Below, piece after piece: positions 32,813 to 44,858 of a DNA stretch of 64,000 nt. A program made the position numbers and the translations under genes. This stretch comes from Eutypa lata (taxonomy: Eukaryota; Ascomycota; Sordariomycetes; Xylariales; Diatrypaceae). Numbering within the stretch: the stretch's first letter is position 1; every line of letters begins with the position of its first letter. The stretch lies in the NCBI GenBank assembly GCA_022661535.1, contig JAKULF010000001.1, positions 682,001 through 746,000 on the forward strand, in the 5' to 3' direction. Below the pieces are notes generated by a model. That model was not told the DNA's origin and searched no databases. It saw nothing but the letters and a program-made list of their open reading frames with translations.

Positions 32813-34204
32813 GCTTCGCTCGAAAGGTTCTTAGGATATCATGCCGAAGTTCGATCTTATGAGCGGCGGGTCACTAGCTGGCATATGGAAACGTAGGTGT
32901 GTACCTGACGTATAATAGAAGTATTTTGGGAAAGTATGGCGTCGGACGATACGCTGAACAGTCAGAGTCCAGCTGCTGTCAATGTCAGGTTTAACAAGGA
33001 CAAGTGAGCGTGTTGCTTTATGAGTAGGAATCTTTGGTTTGGTTTCGGGTCTCGTAATGGGCACTGGAACGCATTCTGTCTAGAGGGAGAGACACCATTA
33101 GTTAGGTCGGCAGGTGTCGCTACCTTTGAGACGGGAATGTGAGATGGTAAAGTTCATCGATGAAAGCAGAAGTACTGGCTACTACACTAGCTAACACGAC
33201 ATCATGTATTCAACATTGAATATCCTGAAGCAGATCGGAAATGTAACCAGCCTAACTTAGTAAAAGTAGAACAGCAATGAATTCATAAGAATAGGAAATT
33301 CGAATTCAAATTGTGCGAACATTCATTACCACGGGTGCTATAAGAACTTGACAAATCTAAAGACGAACTGGAGTTGTTGATGCGACTGCAATATTTCTCT
33401 GCCTCTACTACGTATGTGAGTACGTCGTTACTTACATGTATGTAATTATAACCTTTGGGGCAGGCGGCTAGTCTAGGTCATGCACTAATTACTTCCTGCC
33501 TCCTTCTACATTACCACGTATTAAGCATACCTAGGTACCCGAAGCACTCTTAAGTAAGCAATTACGTAGACGGAGGGGCAATATGAGTTTACATATGACC
33601 TGATGATAGCACAGCCACCGGGCGTAAAGCCAGCCTGGCCTGGTAACTAGATACCTAGGTCAAATAGTTAACACTTAAGAGGAGCATGGTGTGGCTGTCA
33701 ACTAACTGTCTTAGCCCTGAAGGGAGGTAAAAGGCTGCTGAGGGGCTCGGGGTTTCGTGAAGCTTTGGCCCGACACGGCCTGAATTTCAGTAGGTACCTA
33801 CCTACCGACCGGGCTACCTATGCTACATACCTACAGTTCTACCTAATGTTAGCGTATGTATCTACATACGTACACATACGTACAAGTTCCATCTGCCATA
33901 TACGTAATAGGTGCATAAGCCAATCACGTCTGCCTAGAGAGCGACGACTCCAACCAACCTTAGTGCTATGCCACTTACCATACGCCATACCTCCCATGAA
34001 CCATCAAATACCGACCGACCATACGAATAACGAAAAGGCAGTGATATTCTTGTTATTTCACGTCTTTCTACAATCTACTACCTCTGAGTAGGCATTTCTG
34101 GTAAATCTGAATACCATCCATCACCATCAACGAACGGCCTGCTGTCCTCCTGCCATTCGAGACACCTATAGGTTTCGTGTCGTTTGCGTTCGCCTTAGCT
34201 CAAC
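32813..34204. other. Divergent spacer between the Doa4-like gene and VPS27
   Basis: About 1.4 kb with no recognisable gene. It is dense in copies of TACCTA/TAGGTA-like words (33520-33830) and alternating TACGTA stretches (33840-33905). It must hold promoters for both endosomal genes. Confidence 0.45.
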
Positions 34205-36530
34205 ATGATGAGCGGCTGGTTCTCCAACTCGGCCAACAGCGCCTTAGACGAGCAAATCGAGAAGGCTACGAGTAGTAGTTTGGAAGATATCGCCTTGAAC
34301 CTAGAGATTTCCGATATCATCCGTTCCCGAACAGTTCAACCCAAAGATGCCATGCGATCTTTGAAGCGCAGGATCGGCGCCAAAAACCCCAACCAGCAGC
34401 TCAGTGCTCTTAGTCTCACAGACACCTGCGTCAAGAATGGCGGCTCCCACTTCCTTGTTGAGATCGCTTCTAGAGAATTCATGGACAATTTGACCTCTCT
34501 CCTTCATGCTGTCGGACCGGCCGCAGTAAACCAAGAGGTTAAAGGCAAGATGCTCGAACTGATACAGTCATGGGCTATCGCCACCGAAGGCCGCTATGAC
34601 TTGAAATATGTCGACGATACGTACAGAACCTTGCAGAAAGATGGCTTTCAATTCCCACCCCGTGTGACTGTCTCGAGCAGTATGATAGACAGCAGCGCTG
34701 TATGTATCGCATATCCATCATCATTTCCTAGCTTTAGTCACTGAAACTAACTTGCCTCATCGTAATAGCCTCCAGAGTGGATCGACTCCGATGTCTGCAT
34801 GCGATGTCGAACCCCTTTCACTTTTACGAACCGCAAACACCATTGTCGCAACTGCGGAAACTGCTTCGATCAACAATGTTCATCTAAGACCCTACCACTG
34901 CCTCATCTGGGCATCTTGCAACCCGTACGGGTTGATGATGGGTGCCACGCTAAGCTCACCGACAAGTCGAATAGGGGGGGTCCTTCTGCCAACCAGGAGC
35001 GCTCACCGGTCGTCTCTTCTTTCCCTCATAAGAATCGCAGTACATCAGCAGCGATGAAACCGCGGGCTGCCCGAGTGGATGACGACTTCGACGAGGATCT
35101 CAAGAAGGCTCTAGCCATGAGCTTGGAGGAGGTTCAAACCCATAGTAAAGGCTATGTTCCACCCACCCACAACGCGCCGGCAACTTCACAACCGAAAACA
35201 AACGGCAATTCTACCCCGACGGTGAAAGCACAAGAAGAAGAGGATGATGATCTAAAGGCCGCCATTGCTGCCTCGTTGGCAGATATGGAAGAGCAGAAGC
35301 AAAGACATGCTGCAGTTTTGAAGCAGCAAACAGACAGCACTCCAGTCGCCTCGGCAGCCCAGTTTGTGCTGCCCAAAAATGATTATGAGCTCACGCCAGT
35401 CGAAGCTGAGAACATCAACCTTTTTTCAACACTGGTCGACAGATTGCAAACGCAGCCTCCCGGCACGATTCTTCGAGAACCGCAAATCCAGGAGCTTTAC
35501 GATTCGATTGGGACGTTGCGGCCTAAATTAGCTCGAACGTACGGCGAGACAATGAGCAAACACGGTAATGGGAACCTTTAGGCTTAGTTATTATTCCTAT
35601 GCTAACTTCATTCTAGACACTCTCTTAGACTTACATGCCAAACTATCAACAGTTGTTCGATACTACGACAGGATGTTGGAGGAGCGCCTCTCTAAAGCCT
35701 ATAGTCAACATGGCATTGGCGGCTATTCTCTGCCGCCCCAGCGACAACCCTCTGGTCCGTACCCCTCGATACATCCTACAGCTAGCGCAAGTGCTGGGCC
35801 AGCGGAGAACTTTTACACTGCCGATCCCCGGTCGGAATATAATAGAACACCAACCGCACATACTTATGCCCAGCCAGCGGCACAGGCTCCGTATGGGAAC
35901 TACGACAAGCGCGGGTCAATATCGTCAACTGGCCAATATCCTCAACCGCAACCACAGAGAGCGGATAGTTGGCAGTCCCAAACTCCTGGGCCCGTTCAGT
36001 ATTCAACCCCCGCAAACTATCCTTCGGCGGAGCCTTCTCCGCCAACTGCTCACCCACGCCGTGCGTCAACTCAAGCCCAAGCCAGTCGAGCTCCTGAATT
36101 AGGTGGTCCTTCTGCGCCAGATCCAAATGCCGCTTACTACTATAACAACCTGCAACACAACGCAGACAATCAAGCACCCAGTGGTCCACCAGAGGCCGCC
36201 CCGTCTCCTTATCCTAGCCTCCAACAGTCTACGAACTACACTCAACAATCTATACCACCAACCCCTGCTTCAGTTTCTGCGCAGCCATCGCAACCGTCGC
36301 ATCCCCAGCAGTATCAACCACCGGCACAACACGCTCAGCAGCCATACTGGCAGCAGCAACAACAGCAACCACCACCGCAGCAAGTAGCACAGCAGCACAC
36401 AGGTCACGCCCCCCAGGCCTACCAGACCGGTACTTCAGGGTATGCCGGTTTCAGTCAGGATTCCTTCCCATCAGCACCGCAGCACGCGCCTCCGCAGCCC
36501 GTAGTGGAAGAGAGTTTGATTGATCTATGA
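34205..36530 (+). CDS. VPS27: ESCRT-0 subunit Vps27 (VHS-FYVE-UIM)
   Basis: Vps27 binds ubiquitinated cargo and PI3P on early endosomes and recruits ESCRT-I. Exons are 34205-34699, 34769-35564 and 35617-36530; introns of 69 nt (34700-34768) and 52 nt (35565-35616). The product is 734 aa. A VHS domain covers residues 1 to about 150 ([12 protein letters not shown]..., [10 protein letters not shown]). The FYVE zinc finger spans about 169-228 and carries the PI3P-binding RKHHCRNCG. Two ubiquitin-interacting motifs lie at about 274-290 ([15 protein letters not shown]) and 324-342 ([14 protein letters not shown]). A helical, Hse1-binding-type region follows, then a Pro/Gln/Ser-rich tail (from about 470) ending in a clathrin-box-like ESLIDL. 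In some long Q-rich parts CAG/CAA codons repeat. Start: ATG at 34205 (another ATG is the next codon). Confidence 0.95.
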
Positions 36531-37210
36531 GATGCTTCAGGGAGTTCTACTGATACCCCCCAAAATGTTTTTGTATTTCTAGGGAGGCCTCTGTGAGAAA
36601 ATCATCACCAGCTCATTTTGTATGTTAATACCCTGAAACGAATGGCATGACTTGCCTGGCCGTGCTTATCAATGCCCATTGCTTTTGTATGGAAACCTGT
36701 TGGGCGATTATTTTGAAAGTTGTAAAGCACTAGAGAAGTTATACATTGAATTGCGTGAAATCAGTATCACCGAAGTGTTTAGGCTTTATGTAGCTTACAG
36801 GAGTGTATAATACTATTGTTCACGTTAGTAAGATGTTGGATTTGGTAAAAGACGACCAGACCTTAATAATTTGGGTACGTACCAAAATAAACCACTGCAT
36901 CCAGTCCGCTTATAATTCCTCATTGCGTCATTGGTTTCAAACTATTGGGTAGACAAACGCGCAGCACATGCATGTCTCTATCATTAAGTAATGCCCCTCA
37001 CTAGTTCACCCCACGTCAACTTTCCACCTGCTCAATGACCATCCATATATCATCGGCTGATTACATATATTTCCTTTTCCGTGTGATTCAGCCCTCGAGC
37101 ACTTCATTTAAATCATTCATCCCTCAAGTACTCCCAGAACTAAGTCTATTGTAGTGCCCTTTATTTGAGAGTATATTGGCTACTGTTATCGGCCGCACAA
37201 GCCTTCAGTC
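36531..37210. other. Intergenic region, VPS27 to HBS1
   Basis: AT-rich spacer between tandem plus-strand genes: the VPS27 3' region, then the HBS1 promoter and leader. I see nothing else. Confidence 0.4.
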
Positions 37211-39879
37211 ATGTCTCGCCACCAAGCTTATCGGAATTATGATTACGAGCAGGACCTCGATGAGTATGACGGTGCTGATGATGTAGAGGGGGAGGAGGAT
37301 GAACTAAGTCCAGAAGACCGTGGTATGTTTTGGAACTCAACTCAAAGGGTCATAAGAGGGATACAAGTTTGGTACTAATAACTTATCTTTCTCTATATAG
37401 CCCAGATGGCAGCTGGTACCGCCGAGATCCGCGCTGCTTTAGGGGAACAAGCATCCAGAATAACGACGCAGCAAATACAAGAGGCGCTATGGCATTATTA
37501 TTACGATGTCGACAAATCGATCACGTATCTGATGAACAAGTTCATCACGCCACCGCCTAAGGTTACGAAGAAACAGAAAGGAGGTCAGTACATATTTTAT
37601 ACTTCGAGACCGGCGAGCACTCCAGGGCATGGTGGAACAAGCGATTATATAGCGGGAAGCCAGCAAAATTTTGTACATGCAGGTGTGTACAAGGGCCATA
37701 GAGTTCAACCGTATCTCCGATGTACTGATATATAATAATAGGTTTTGGGTTACCACGCTGCGCAAATCTGCACTCTTTTCAGAACTTCTTCAGCGACATG
37801 CCATGGTTAAACACTCCGAAGGAACGTCAAACTATCTTCGTTGAACCATCACGGCCCCGTGGTGGCTTACTTGGAGGGTCTAGTGCATCTGGCGGCAAGA
37901 TGTCAAAACTGCAGGCTTTAGCGGCGGCGCGAAAAAAGAAAGCGGAAGATCAAAAATCGGAGAAGGTAGTCAAGGAGACTACTCAGCAAGTCGACAAGCT
38001 ATCTCTCACCTCTCCTGCGTTAAAGGAGAATGTCAGACCTCTTGGGTCGGCTTTTGGAAAGAGGCCAGCAGAGACCAAGGCCGCTGAACGCTTAGGCCAG
38101 CAAGACAAAGAACCAAAACCAGAACCTCCCCCTGAAAAGGTTGCAACGCAGTCAACACAACAAGCGTCTTCCCCAACCACAGAGAACATGTCACCGCTAG
38201 AGAATACCGCACCATCTGCTTTTGCCCAGGCCCTGCTTGGTCCTACTACCACCTCAATTGCTCCTGCGCCACGAAATCAATACCCGTTTCCTTATATGAA
38301 TTTCACTTCATCTGTAACTGACGCCTTTTCAGAGCCAAGTCCAGATGACAAGGTTCTTACAGCACAATCCAAAGGTTCGCTTTCGGCGAAGAGGGTACTA
38401 GCATGAGATACTAATACTTGCATATCAGCGAGCAGTAAGAAGATTGCTGCACCTATAGCGAAGAAAAGGGGTGGTTCAGATGGGAAAACCGCAAGTGACG
38501 GCATCAAGGATCTTAAGATTGACGACACGCCCCTGCCTAAGAGCAAGAACCTGGATGTGTTAAGCGAGTTTGAAAAGAGCAAAAGCAAGAAGAATGCGAG
38601 TTTTGTCGTTGTTGGTAAGGGGCATCGTCACATTACTACATAGGTATATTTGGTGCTAACTTAACAAGGTCATGTGGATGCTGGAAAGAGTACATTGATG
38701 GGTCGTTTATTGCTCGATCTAAATGTGGTGGATCAACGGACCATCGAAAGGTACCGGAAAGAGGCAGAAAACATGGGGAAGTCATCCTTTGCACTCGCTT
38801 GGGTCTTGGATCAGCGAACGGAGGAACGGTCACGGGGAGTTACTATCGATATTGCGACAAACAAGTTCGAGACCGAGAACACCTCATTTACCATCCTAGA
38901 TGCACCGGGCCATCGCGACTTCATACCCAACATGATTGCAGGAGCAAGTCAAGCGGACTTTGCCATCTTGGTCGTGGATGCGACAACTGGAGCTTTCGAA
39001 GCCGGACTCAAGGGCCAGACAAGGGAACATTCCTTACTTCTACGTAGCATGGGCGTATCACGGATCATAGTCGCAGTCAACAAACTAGATACCGTTGATT
39101 GGTCTCAGGAGAGATTCGATGAGATCACTCAGCAAGTCTCCGGCTTCCTATCCGCTACTGGTTTCCAACTCAAAAATGTCAGCTTCGTCCCGGTATCAGG
39201 TCTGCATGGAGACAATCTAGTCAACAGATCTACAGACCGGGAAGCCAGCTGGTATGAAGGAAACACCCTTATCGGCGAATTGGAGAGCTCGGAGCCTATG
39301 GCAAGGGCACTGAATAAGCCGCTGCGCATGACCATTTCCGAGGTCTTCCGCTCGGCACAGAGTCCACTCACGATCTCTGGACGGCTTGACGCGGGATCCT
39401 TACAAACCGGCGATGCGCTGCTCATCCAACCTAGCGGCGAGAAGGCCTACGTGAAGTCCCTGGAGCTAGACGGAGAGCCCGTCGACTGGGCGGTGGCCGG
39501 CCAGAACGTCGTGATCAACCTCAGCAACATCGATCCCATCCACGTCCGGGTAGGCGACATCGTCTGCGACGTGAAGCAGCCGATCCCCTGCGTGGACACG
39601 TTCACGGTGAAAGTGTTGGCCTTCGACATCCTCATGCCGATGCAGGTCGACGTCCACCGCGGCCGGCTGCACGCCGCGGGCCAGATCGCGGAGATCCCCG
39701 CCCTGCTGGATAAGGTCAAGGGCACGGTCCTGAAGACGAAGCCGAAGATCGTGAAGCCGGCGAGCGTGGCCAGGGTCGTGGTCAAGTTGAGCTCCGGCAC
39801 GAAGGTGCCGCTGGAGGCGGGCCAGCGCGTCGTCCTGCGGAGCGGGGGTGATACCGTCGCTGCTGGCCTTTTGGAGTGA
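37211..39879 (+). CDS. HBS1: Ribosome-rescue GTPase Hbs1 (eEF1A/eRF3 family)
   Basis: Hbs1 delivers Dom34/Pelota to stalled ribosomes in no-go and nonstop decay. Five exons: 37211-37322, 37401-37583, 37742-38374, 38429-38614 and 38669-39879, giving 774 aa. The N terminus has the HBS1 N-terminal domain (QIQEALWHYYYDVDKSITYL). Exon 3 encodes a long linker including KGGFGLPRCANLHSFQNFF and PSAFAQALLGP. The GTPase domain starts with GHVDAGKS at residues 372-379, then RGVTIDIA, DAPGHRDF and NKLD; beta-barrel domains 2 and 3 follow. Intron 3 (38375-38428, 54 nt) has a weak GTTCGC donor but a perfect TACTAAT branch site. If it is retained, translation stops at 38406, giving a 319-aa protein without the GTPase domain. 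GC3 jumps near nt 39400. The exon model closes in frame throughout. Confidence 0.95.
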
Positions 39880-42029
39880 TGGAATGACGGAAGGAAGAAA
39901 GGCACAGTGGGTGGAAAGGGGTTAGCTTAGGTTAGGTTAGGGGGTTATGAGCTACGTAAGGTAATACAAGGCAAGACGGCTCGGAAGAACGCGGTACCTA
40001 CATGGAAGAATTGCGTAGGTAGACGTGAGGGCGGTGGCGTGTGTTACATGATGAAAGCCAGGGATATAGATGCTCAGTGATAGATTATCCATACCTACTT
40101 ATACCATGATCCTTCCTCGATTCCTTACCGAAGTGCTCCATTTAGCGTTGTTACACTACACCTTCGTAGTTGATAATCCGTGCTACGCTACCCACATGAC
40201 GGCGATGATGTATGTATGATTGTTTATTTATTATATACCAAGTGCTATGTAAGAATGACCGGCGAGATGAACTAGCCAGATATGTGGTTTCATCTATATA
40301 CTTGAAGTTGCCGGCACATGGCACCTCTTAGGTTCGGCTATATTGCTACTCTGCTCATCTGGGATATCTGATGGGGTCAAAGGCCCGTCAAAGGCCCATC
40401 TCGAATCCTTAGACGGCAAGTTGGCACAGAGAGGTAATGAACACCAATGGATGGTGAACTAGCTTATAAGTGGTAGACGAAGTCTTCTTCAGTCTGGAAT
40501 ATGCAGCGTAGTATAGTTTAATAAATATCTATAGATGAATATCTAGATCACAGCTTCTCACAAAAATAAAGAATGGCCCAGCTGGGGGGTATGCACCAAT
40601 ATATGATACGTACATACTAGTTAGACACCTGCGTTATGTAGAAGCTTTTGATGTTGTTCAACGTAGGGTTGGGGTAATGTGTCCTTTATGTTTCTTTGTG
40701 GCAACCCTTGCCATACAATATGTGTCTTCAAACCGAACTAAGAGGAAGATTATCCTACAGTACTCATTGACTCACACGTCTGAAGAATTGACACATCGGC
40801 GGTAGTTATCCAGTTGTCATCTAGAGGAACATTAAGCAACAGAATTGTTGATAATGAACAGTTTGTCCAATGAAGGTGGCAGTTTCTCGTAGCTTCGGAG
40901 GCGATACTTATCGACGGTAGGTGTTGCACCCAGACCCCCCACTTACCCCACAAGTGCTTGGGGCTGATTTTAGGTTAATTTTTTCGCAATGTGGCATCTT
41001 GCTCCAATTATAATAGAGTTTTGCTATACTAGACACAGTTGGTTGGTTGGGATTACCTCATCCGATATATTGTGGTGGCTTTGTTTAGGGGTGGAATATA
41101 CAAGACAATACCTAGCAATAAACCTGACGAAGGCGTTGATTAATGTCTGCCAATCTTCTTAAAATAGGTACTCTGTTACATTGGTAACCATAATTATGTA
41201 CATATTCACTTTGTGTACAATAGCGTTTGTAAATAGCCAATGGGAAGGAGATAAGTATGTAGGTTTATTTCTGCATTGAAGATTCAGTACCTAATGTAGG
41301 TACAGAGTTTGTATGCATTACCTTGATCAATAGGCTACCTGGCTACTAACCAATAATATGTATCATCTATCCGTGCAATGAGATATAGTGAAAAGTTAAT
41401 ATCAGATAGTGGCAAGATTGGAGGACAGTTGTTGCGGTGAGATAGCTAAGACGGGAGGAACAAAGAATACCTACAGTTCTATATTCTTCTAAGTTCTAAC
41501 CACTAACTAACTTTACCAAAAGTTGGCCTTATAGGGCCAATATACATGGAGGTACATGTAACTATAGGTCATGCGGGTTTGAATAGTACTCAGAAATAGA
41601 TGGGGTTTGTACGGAAAAAGCAGGTACCTAAATACTTAGATTGCATGACCATTGATCATGGGTTTTTAGTCGAGTCTGGTACTGGTCAATTGTGTTGTAG
41701 TGGGGTGGGTCTGTGCATGGTGGCCTTTTTAGAAAATGTGTTCTCTACAAACGTGGCATCTTTTGAACGCTATTCGAGCTTCTTCTGTCTTCCATATAAG
41801 AAATCTGAGAGCGCCGCTATTTAATTTCTGTCGCTTCGACCTCTTCTTTCTTATTTCCACAACACAACAACATAATTCTATGACATCCCCCTCCTCTGAC
41901 TTTATCTAAGGGCCAGTCACAAGGGTGTGTTTCTTTTTCAATAGTTATACAATACTCTTTTTAAAAGACTGTTGCTATCCTTAATCCGACGGATATCCCA
42001 CAAACTACAGAAATAACCTTGCGACCACC
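39880..42029. other. Long intergenic region between HBS1 and KAR2
   Basis: About 2.15 kb. It begins with a telomere-like run (TTAGG-type, about 39918-39947). The rest is AT-rich, with short motif-less open frames near 40.8 and 41.6-41.8 kb. The last 200 nt are pyrimidine-rich and look like the KAR2 leader. An ACGTGGC word at 41751, about 280 nt upstream of the ATG, resembles the core of unfolded-protein-response sites but is too short to be convincing. Confidence 0.45.
39918..39947 (+). repeat. Short telomere-like repeat
   Basis: Three degenerate TTAGG(T) units end in TTAGGGGG just after the HBS1 stop. It is very short and may be chance. Confidence 0.4.
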
Positions 42030-42973
42030 ATGGCCGGACGCTCTCAGGGCTTCTGGGCCATCGGCCTGGGCATGATTGCCTGGAGCTTATTGCTCTTCAG
42101 CCCCCTCGCATTCGTCGGGACTGTGAAGGCCGACAGCGATGTCGAGAACTGGGGAACTGTTATCGGTATTGTAAGTTATTCTGCTCCTCTTTCGGCTTTT
42201 TGGCTGTCTGGCTAGCCGCCTACCATGTGAACAACCACTCACGTTCATTTTCTTGAACAGGATTTGGGAACAACATACTCCTGTGTCGGTGTGATGCAAA
42301 AAGGAAAAGTTGAAATTCTTGTCAACGACCAAGGAAACCGAATTACCCCCTCATACGTCGCCTTTACCGAAGAAGAACGATTAGTCGGAGATGCCGCCAA
42401 ACAACAGGCCGCTTCCAACCCTACCAACACCATTTTCGACGTTAAGTGAGTAATGATTCTTGTATCCTTATATTATTATCGGTCCATGTTTCTATTTAAT
42501 GATTTGCTAACATCCTATCCTATAGGCGGTTTATTGGCCGGAAATACGCCGAGAAAGAAGTCCAGAACGACATGAAACATTTCCCCTACAAGGTCATCCA
42601 GAAAGATGGAAAGCCTGTCGTCGAAGTTGATGTCAAGGGTTCGGCCAAGCAGTTCACTCCTGAGGAGATTTCTGCCGTAATTCTTGGCAAGATGAAGGAG
42701 GTTGCCGAGTCGTACTTGGGCAAGAAGGTCACCCACGCCGTTGTCACTGTCCCTGCCTACTTCAACGACAACCAGAGACAGGCTACCAAGGACGCTGGTA
42801 TCATTGCCGGTTTGAACGTCCTGCGAATTGTCAACGAGCCTACCGCCGCTGCTATCGCCTATGGTCTGGACAAGACTGATGGCGAGAGCCACATCATTGT
42901 CTACGATCTTGGTGGTGGTACTTTCGATGTCTCTCTCCTGTCTATCGATGAGGGTGTCTTCGAGGTCTTGGCT

Positions 42974-43005
<32 letters not shown>

Positions 43006-44259
43006 TTTCGACCAGAGAATCATCAACCACTTTGCCAAGACCTACAACAAGAAGAACAACGTCGACATCACCAAGGACAAGAAGGCCATGGGTAAGCTCA
43101 AGCGCGAAGCTGAAAAGGCAAAGCGAACTCTCTCATCTCAGATGTCTACTCGCATTGAGATCGAGGCCTTCTTTGACGGCAAGGATTTCTCCGAGACTCT
43201 TACCCGAGCCAAGTTCGAGGAGCTCAACATGGACCTCTTCAAGCGCACTCTTAAGCCTGTGAAGCAGGTGCTAGAAGATGCTAAGATCAAGAAGGACGAG
43301 ATTGACGACATTGTCCTCGTTGGTGGTTCCACTCGTATCCCCAAGGTTGTGTCTCTGCTTGAGGAGTTCTTCAATGGCAAGACGGCGAGCAAGGGTATCA
43401 ACCCCGACGAAGCTGTTGCTTTCGGTGCTGCTGTTCAGGCTGGTGTGCTCTCCGGTGAGGAGGGTACTGGCGATATTGTCCTCATGGATGTCAACCCTTT
43501 GACTCTTGGTATCGAGACCACCGGTGGCGTCATGACTAAGCTGATCCCCCGTAACACCCCTATTCCCACTCGCAAGAGCCAGATCTTCTCTACCGCCGCC
43601 GATAACCAGCCCGTCGTCTTGATCCAGGTCTTTGAAGGCGAGCGTTCTATGACCAAGGACAACAACCTCCTCGGAAAGTTCGAGCTGACCAACATCCCCC
43701 CCGCTCCCCGTGGCGTTCCTCAAATTGAAGTCGCTTTTGAGCTCGATGCCAATGGAATCCTGAAGGTGTCTGCCCACGACAAGGGAACTGGAAAGACCGA
43801 GTCCATTACCATCACCAACGACAAGGGTCGCCTGACCCAGGATGAGATTGACCGCATGGTTGCCGAGGCTGAGAAGTATGCCGAGGAAGACAAGGCTACT
43901 CGCGAGCGCATCGAGGCCCGAAACGGCCTTGAGAACTACGCTTTCAGCCTAAAGAACCAGGTCCACGATGAGGATGGTCTTGGTGGCAAGATTGACGAAG
44001 AGGACAAGGAATCTGTAAGTTCCACTACATATGCTGCTGTCACTAAAGTGCTTAATGCTAACCAACGTAATAGATCCTCGATGCCGTCAAGGAGGCCACT
44101 GAGTGGCTCGAAGAGAACGCAGCCGATGCTTCCGCAGAGGACTTCGAGGAGCAGAAGGAGAAGCTCTCTAATGTCGCGTATCCTATCACCTCCAAGATGT
44201 ACCAGGGAGCTGGTGGCGCTGGTGACGATGACGAGCCCTTTGACCATGATGAGTTGTAA
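42030..44259 (+). CDS. KAR2: ER Hsp70 chaperone BiP (Kar2/Grp78)
   Basis: BiP drives translocation and folding in the ER lumen and gates the unfolded-protein response. Exons are 42030-42170, 42261-42445, 42526-44014 and 44074-44259, with introns of 90, 80 and 59 nt; the product is 666 aa. The first exon encodes a signal peptide (hydrophobic [20 protein letters not shown], mature protein from about residue 35) and runs into the ATPase domain [16 protein letters not shown]. Further Hsp70 marks are [32 protein letters not shown] and [12 protein letters not shown], then the substrate-binding domain ([15 protein letters not shown]). The last exon restores the helical lid ([17 protein letters not shown]) and ends in HDEL, the ER retrieval signal. 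Without splicing the frame would run into an unrelated tail. Codon use is strongly C-biased, as expected for a highly expressed gene. Confidence 0.98.
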
Positions 44260-44858
44260 AGTAAGAAAAAGTCATGCTGTTTCCATAGATTTTCTTTTAT
44301 AGCATACCCCGGCGTAAATGGGACGATATTTAATGACATGGATGTTAAATGGACATCGAGCAGTCACATATGTATGTTGATAGTGCTCTTGTGTTATGGT
44401 GTGGTTGTATCGTGAACCTTTTACCTAAACAACTGAATATTGATTGTGCAACGTACTGTCTGGAATATATTTTGTCGTTGGGCTTATCAAGGTAGCTAGT
44501 GTCATTTTGTCCTACTGCATTCACCATAATGAATAGCTCCCTGAAAGTACAATGAAACATCGTGGCATCCGATTTTTACACTCAAGTAACGTGATAGGCT
44601 AGCTTGAGGCTGGCTTGTTGGAAATCAGGATACTCACACAAGAGACAAGATCTGGTTTGTTTGAACGAACATTAAGTCTTAATTATATTCACTCATTCTC
44701 TATCATTCTCAAGTGAGGGCCAACACCTATACAGTCAGACAACCACCCAGCATCAAGGTACATCCAAACCACCACGCCCCCTTGCACCTTTACTTACTTG
44801 CCTACCAGCCCTACTTACCTAACTACCTATCTATCGACCGAAGTCCATCCATCATTCA
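44260..44858. other. Convergent spacer, KAR2 / GIT1-like
   Basis: 600 bp of 3' flanking sequence. CT/CA-rich stretches run into the transporter 3' end. No gene is seen. Confidence 0.45.

Noticed and set aside
37798..38406. Separate 202-aa gene inside HBS1
   Set aside because: It is exon 3 of HBS1 plus the start of intron 3. It matters only as the possible retained-intron isoform.
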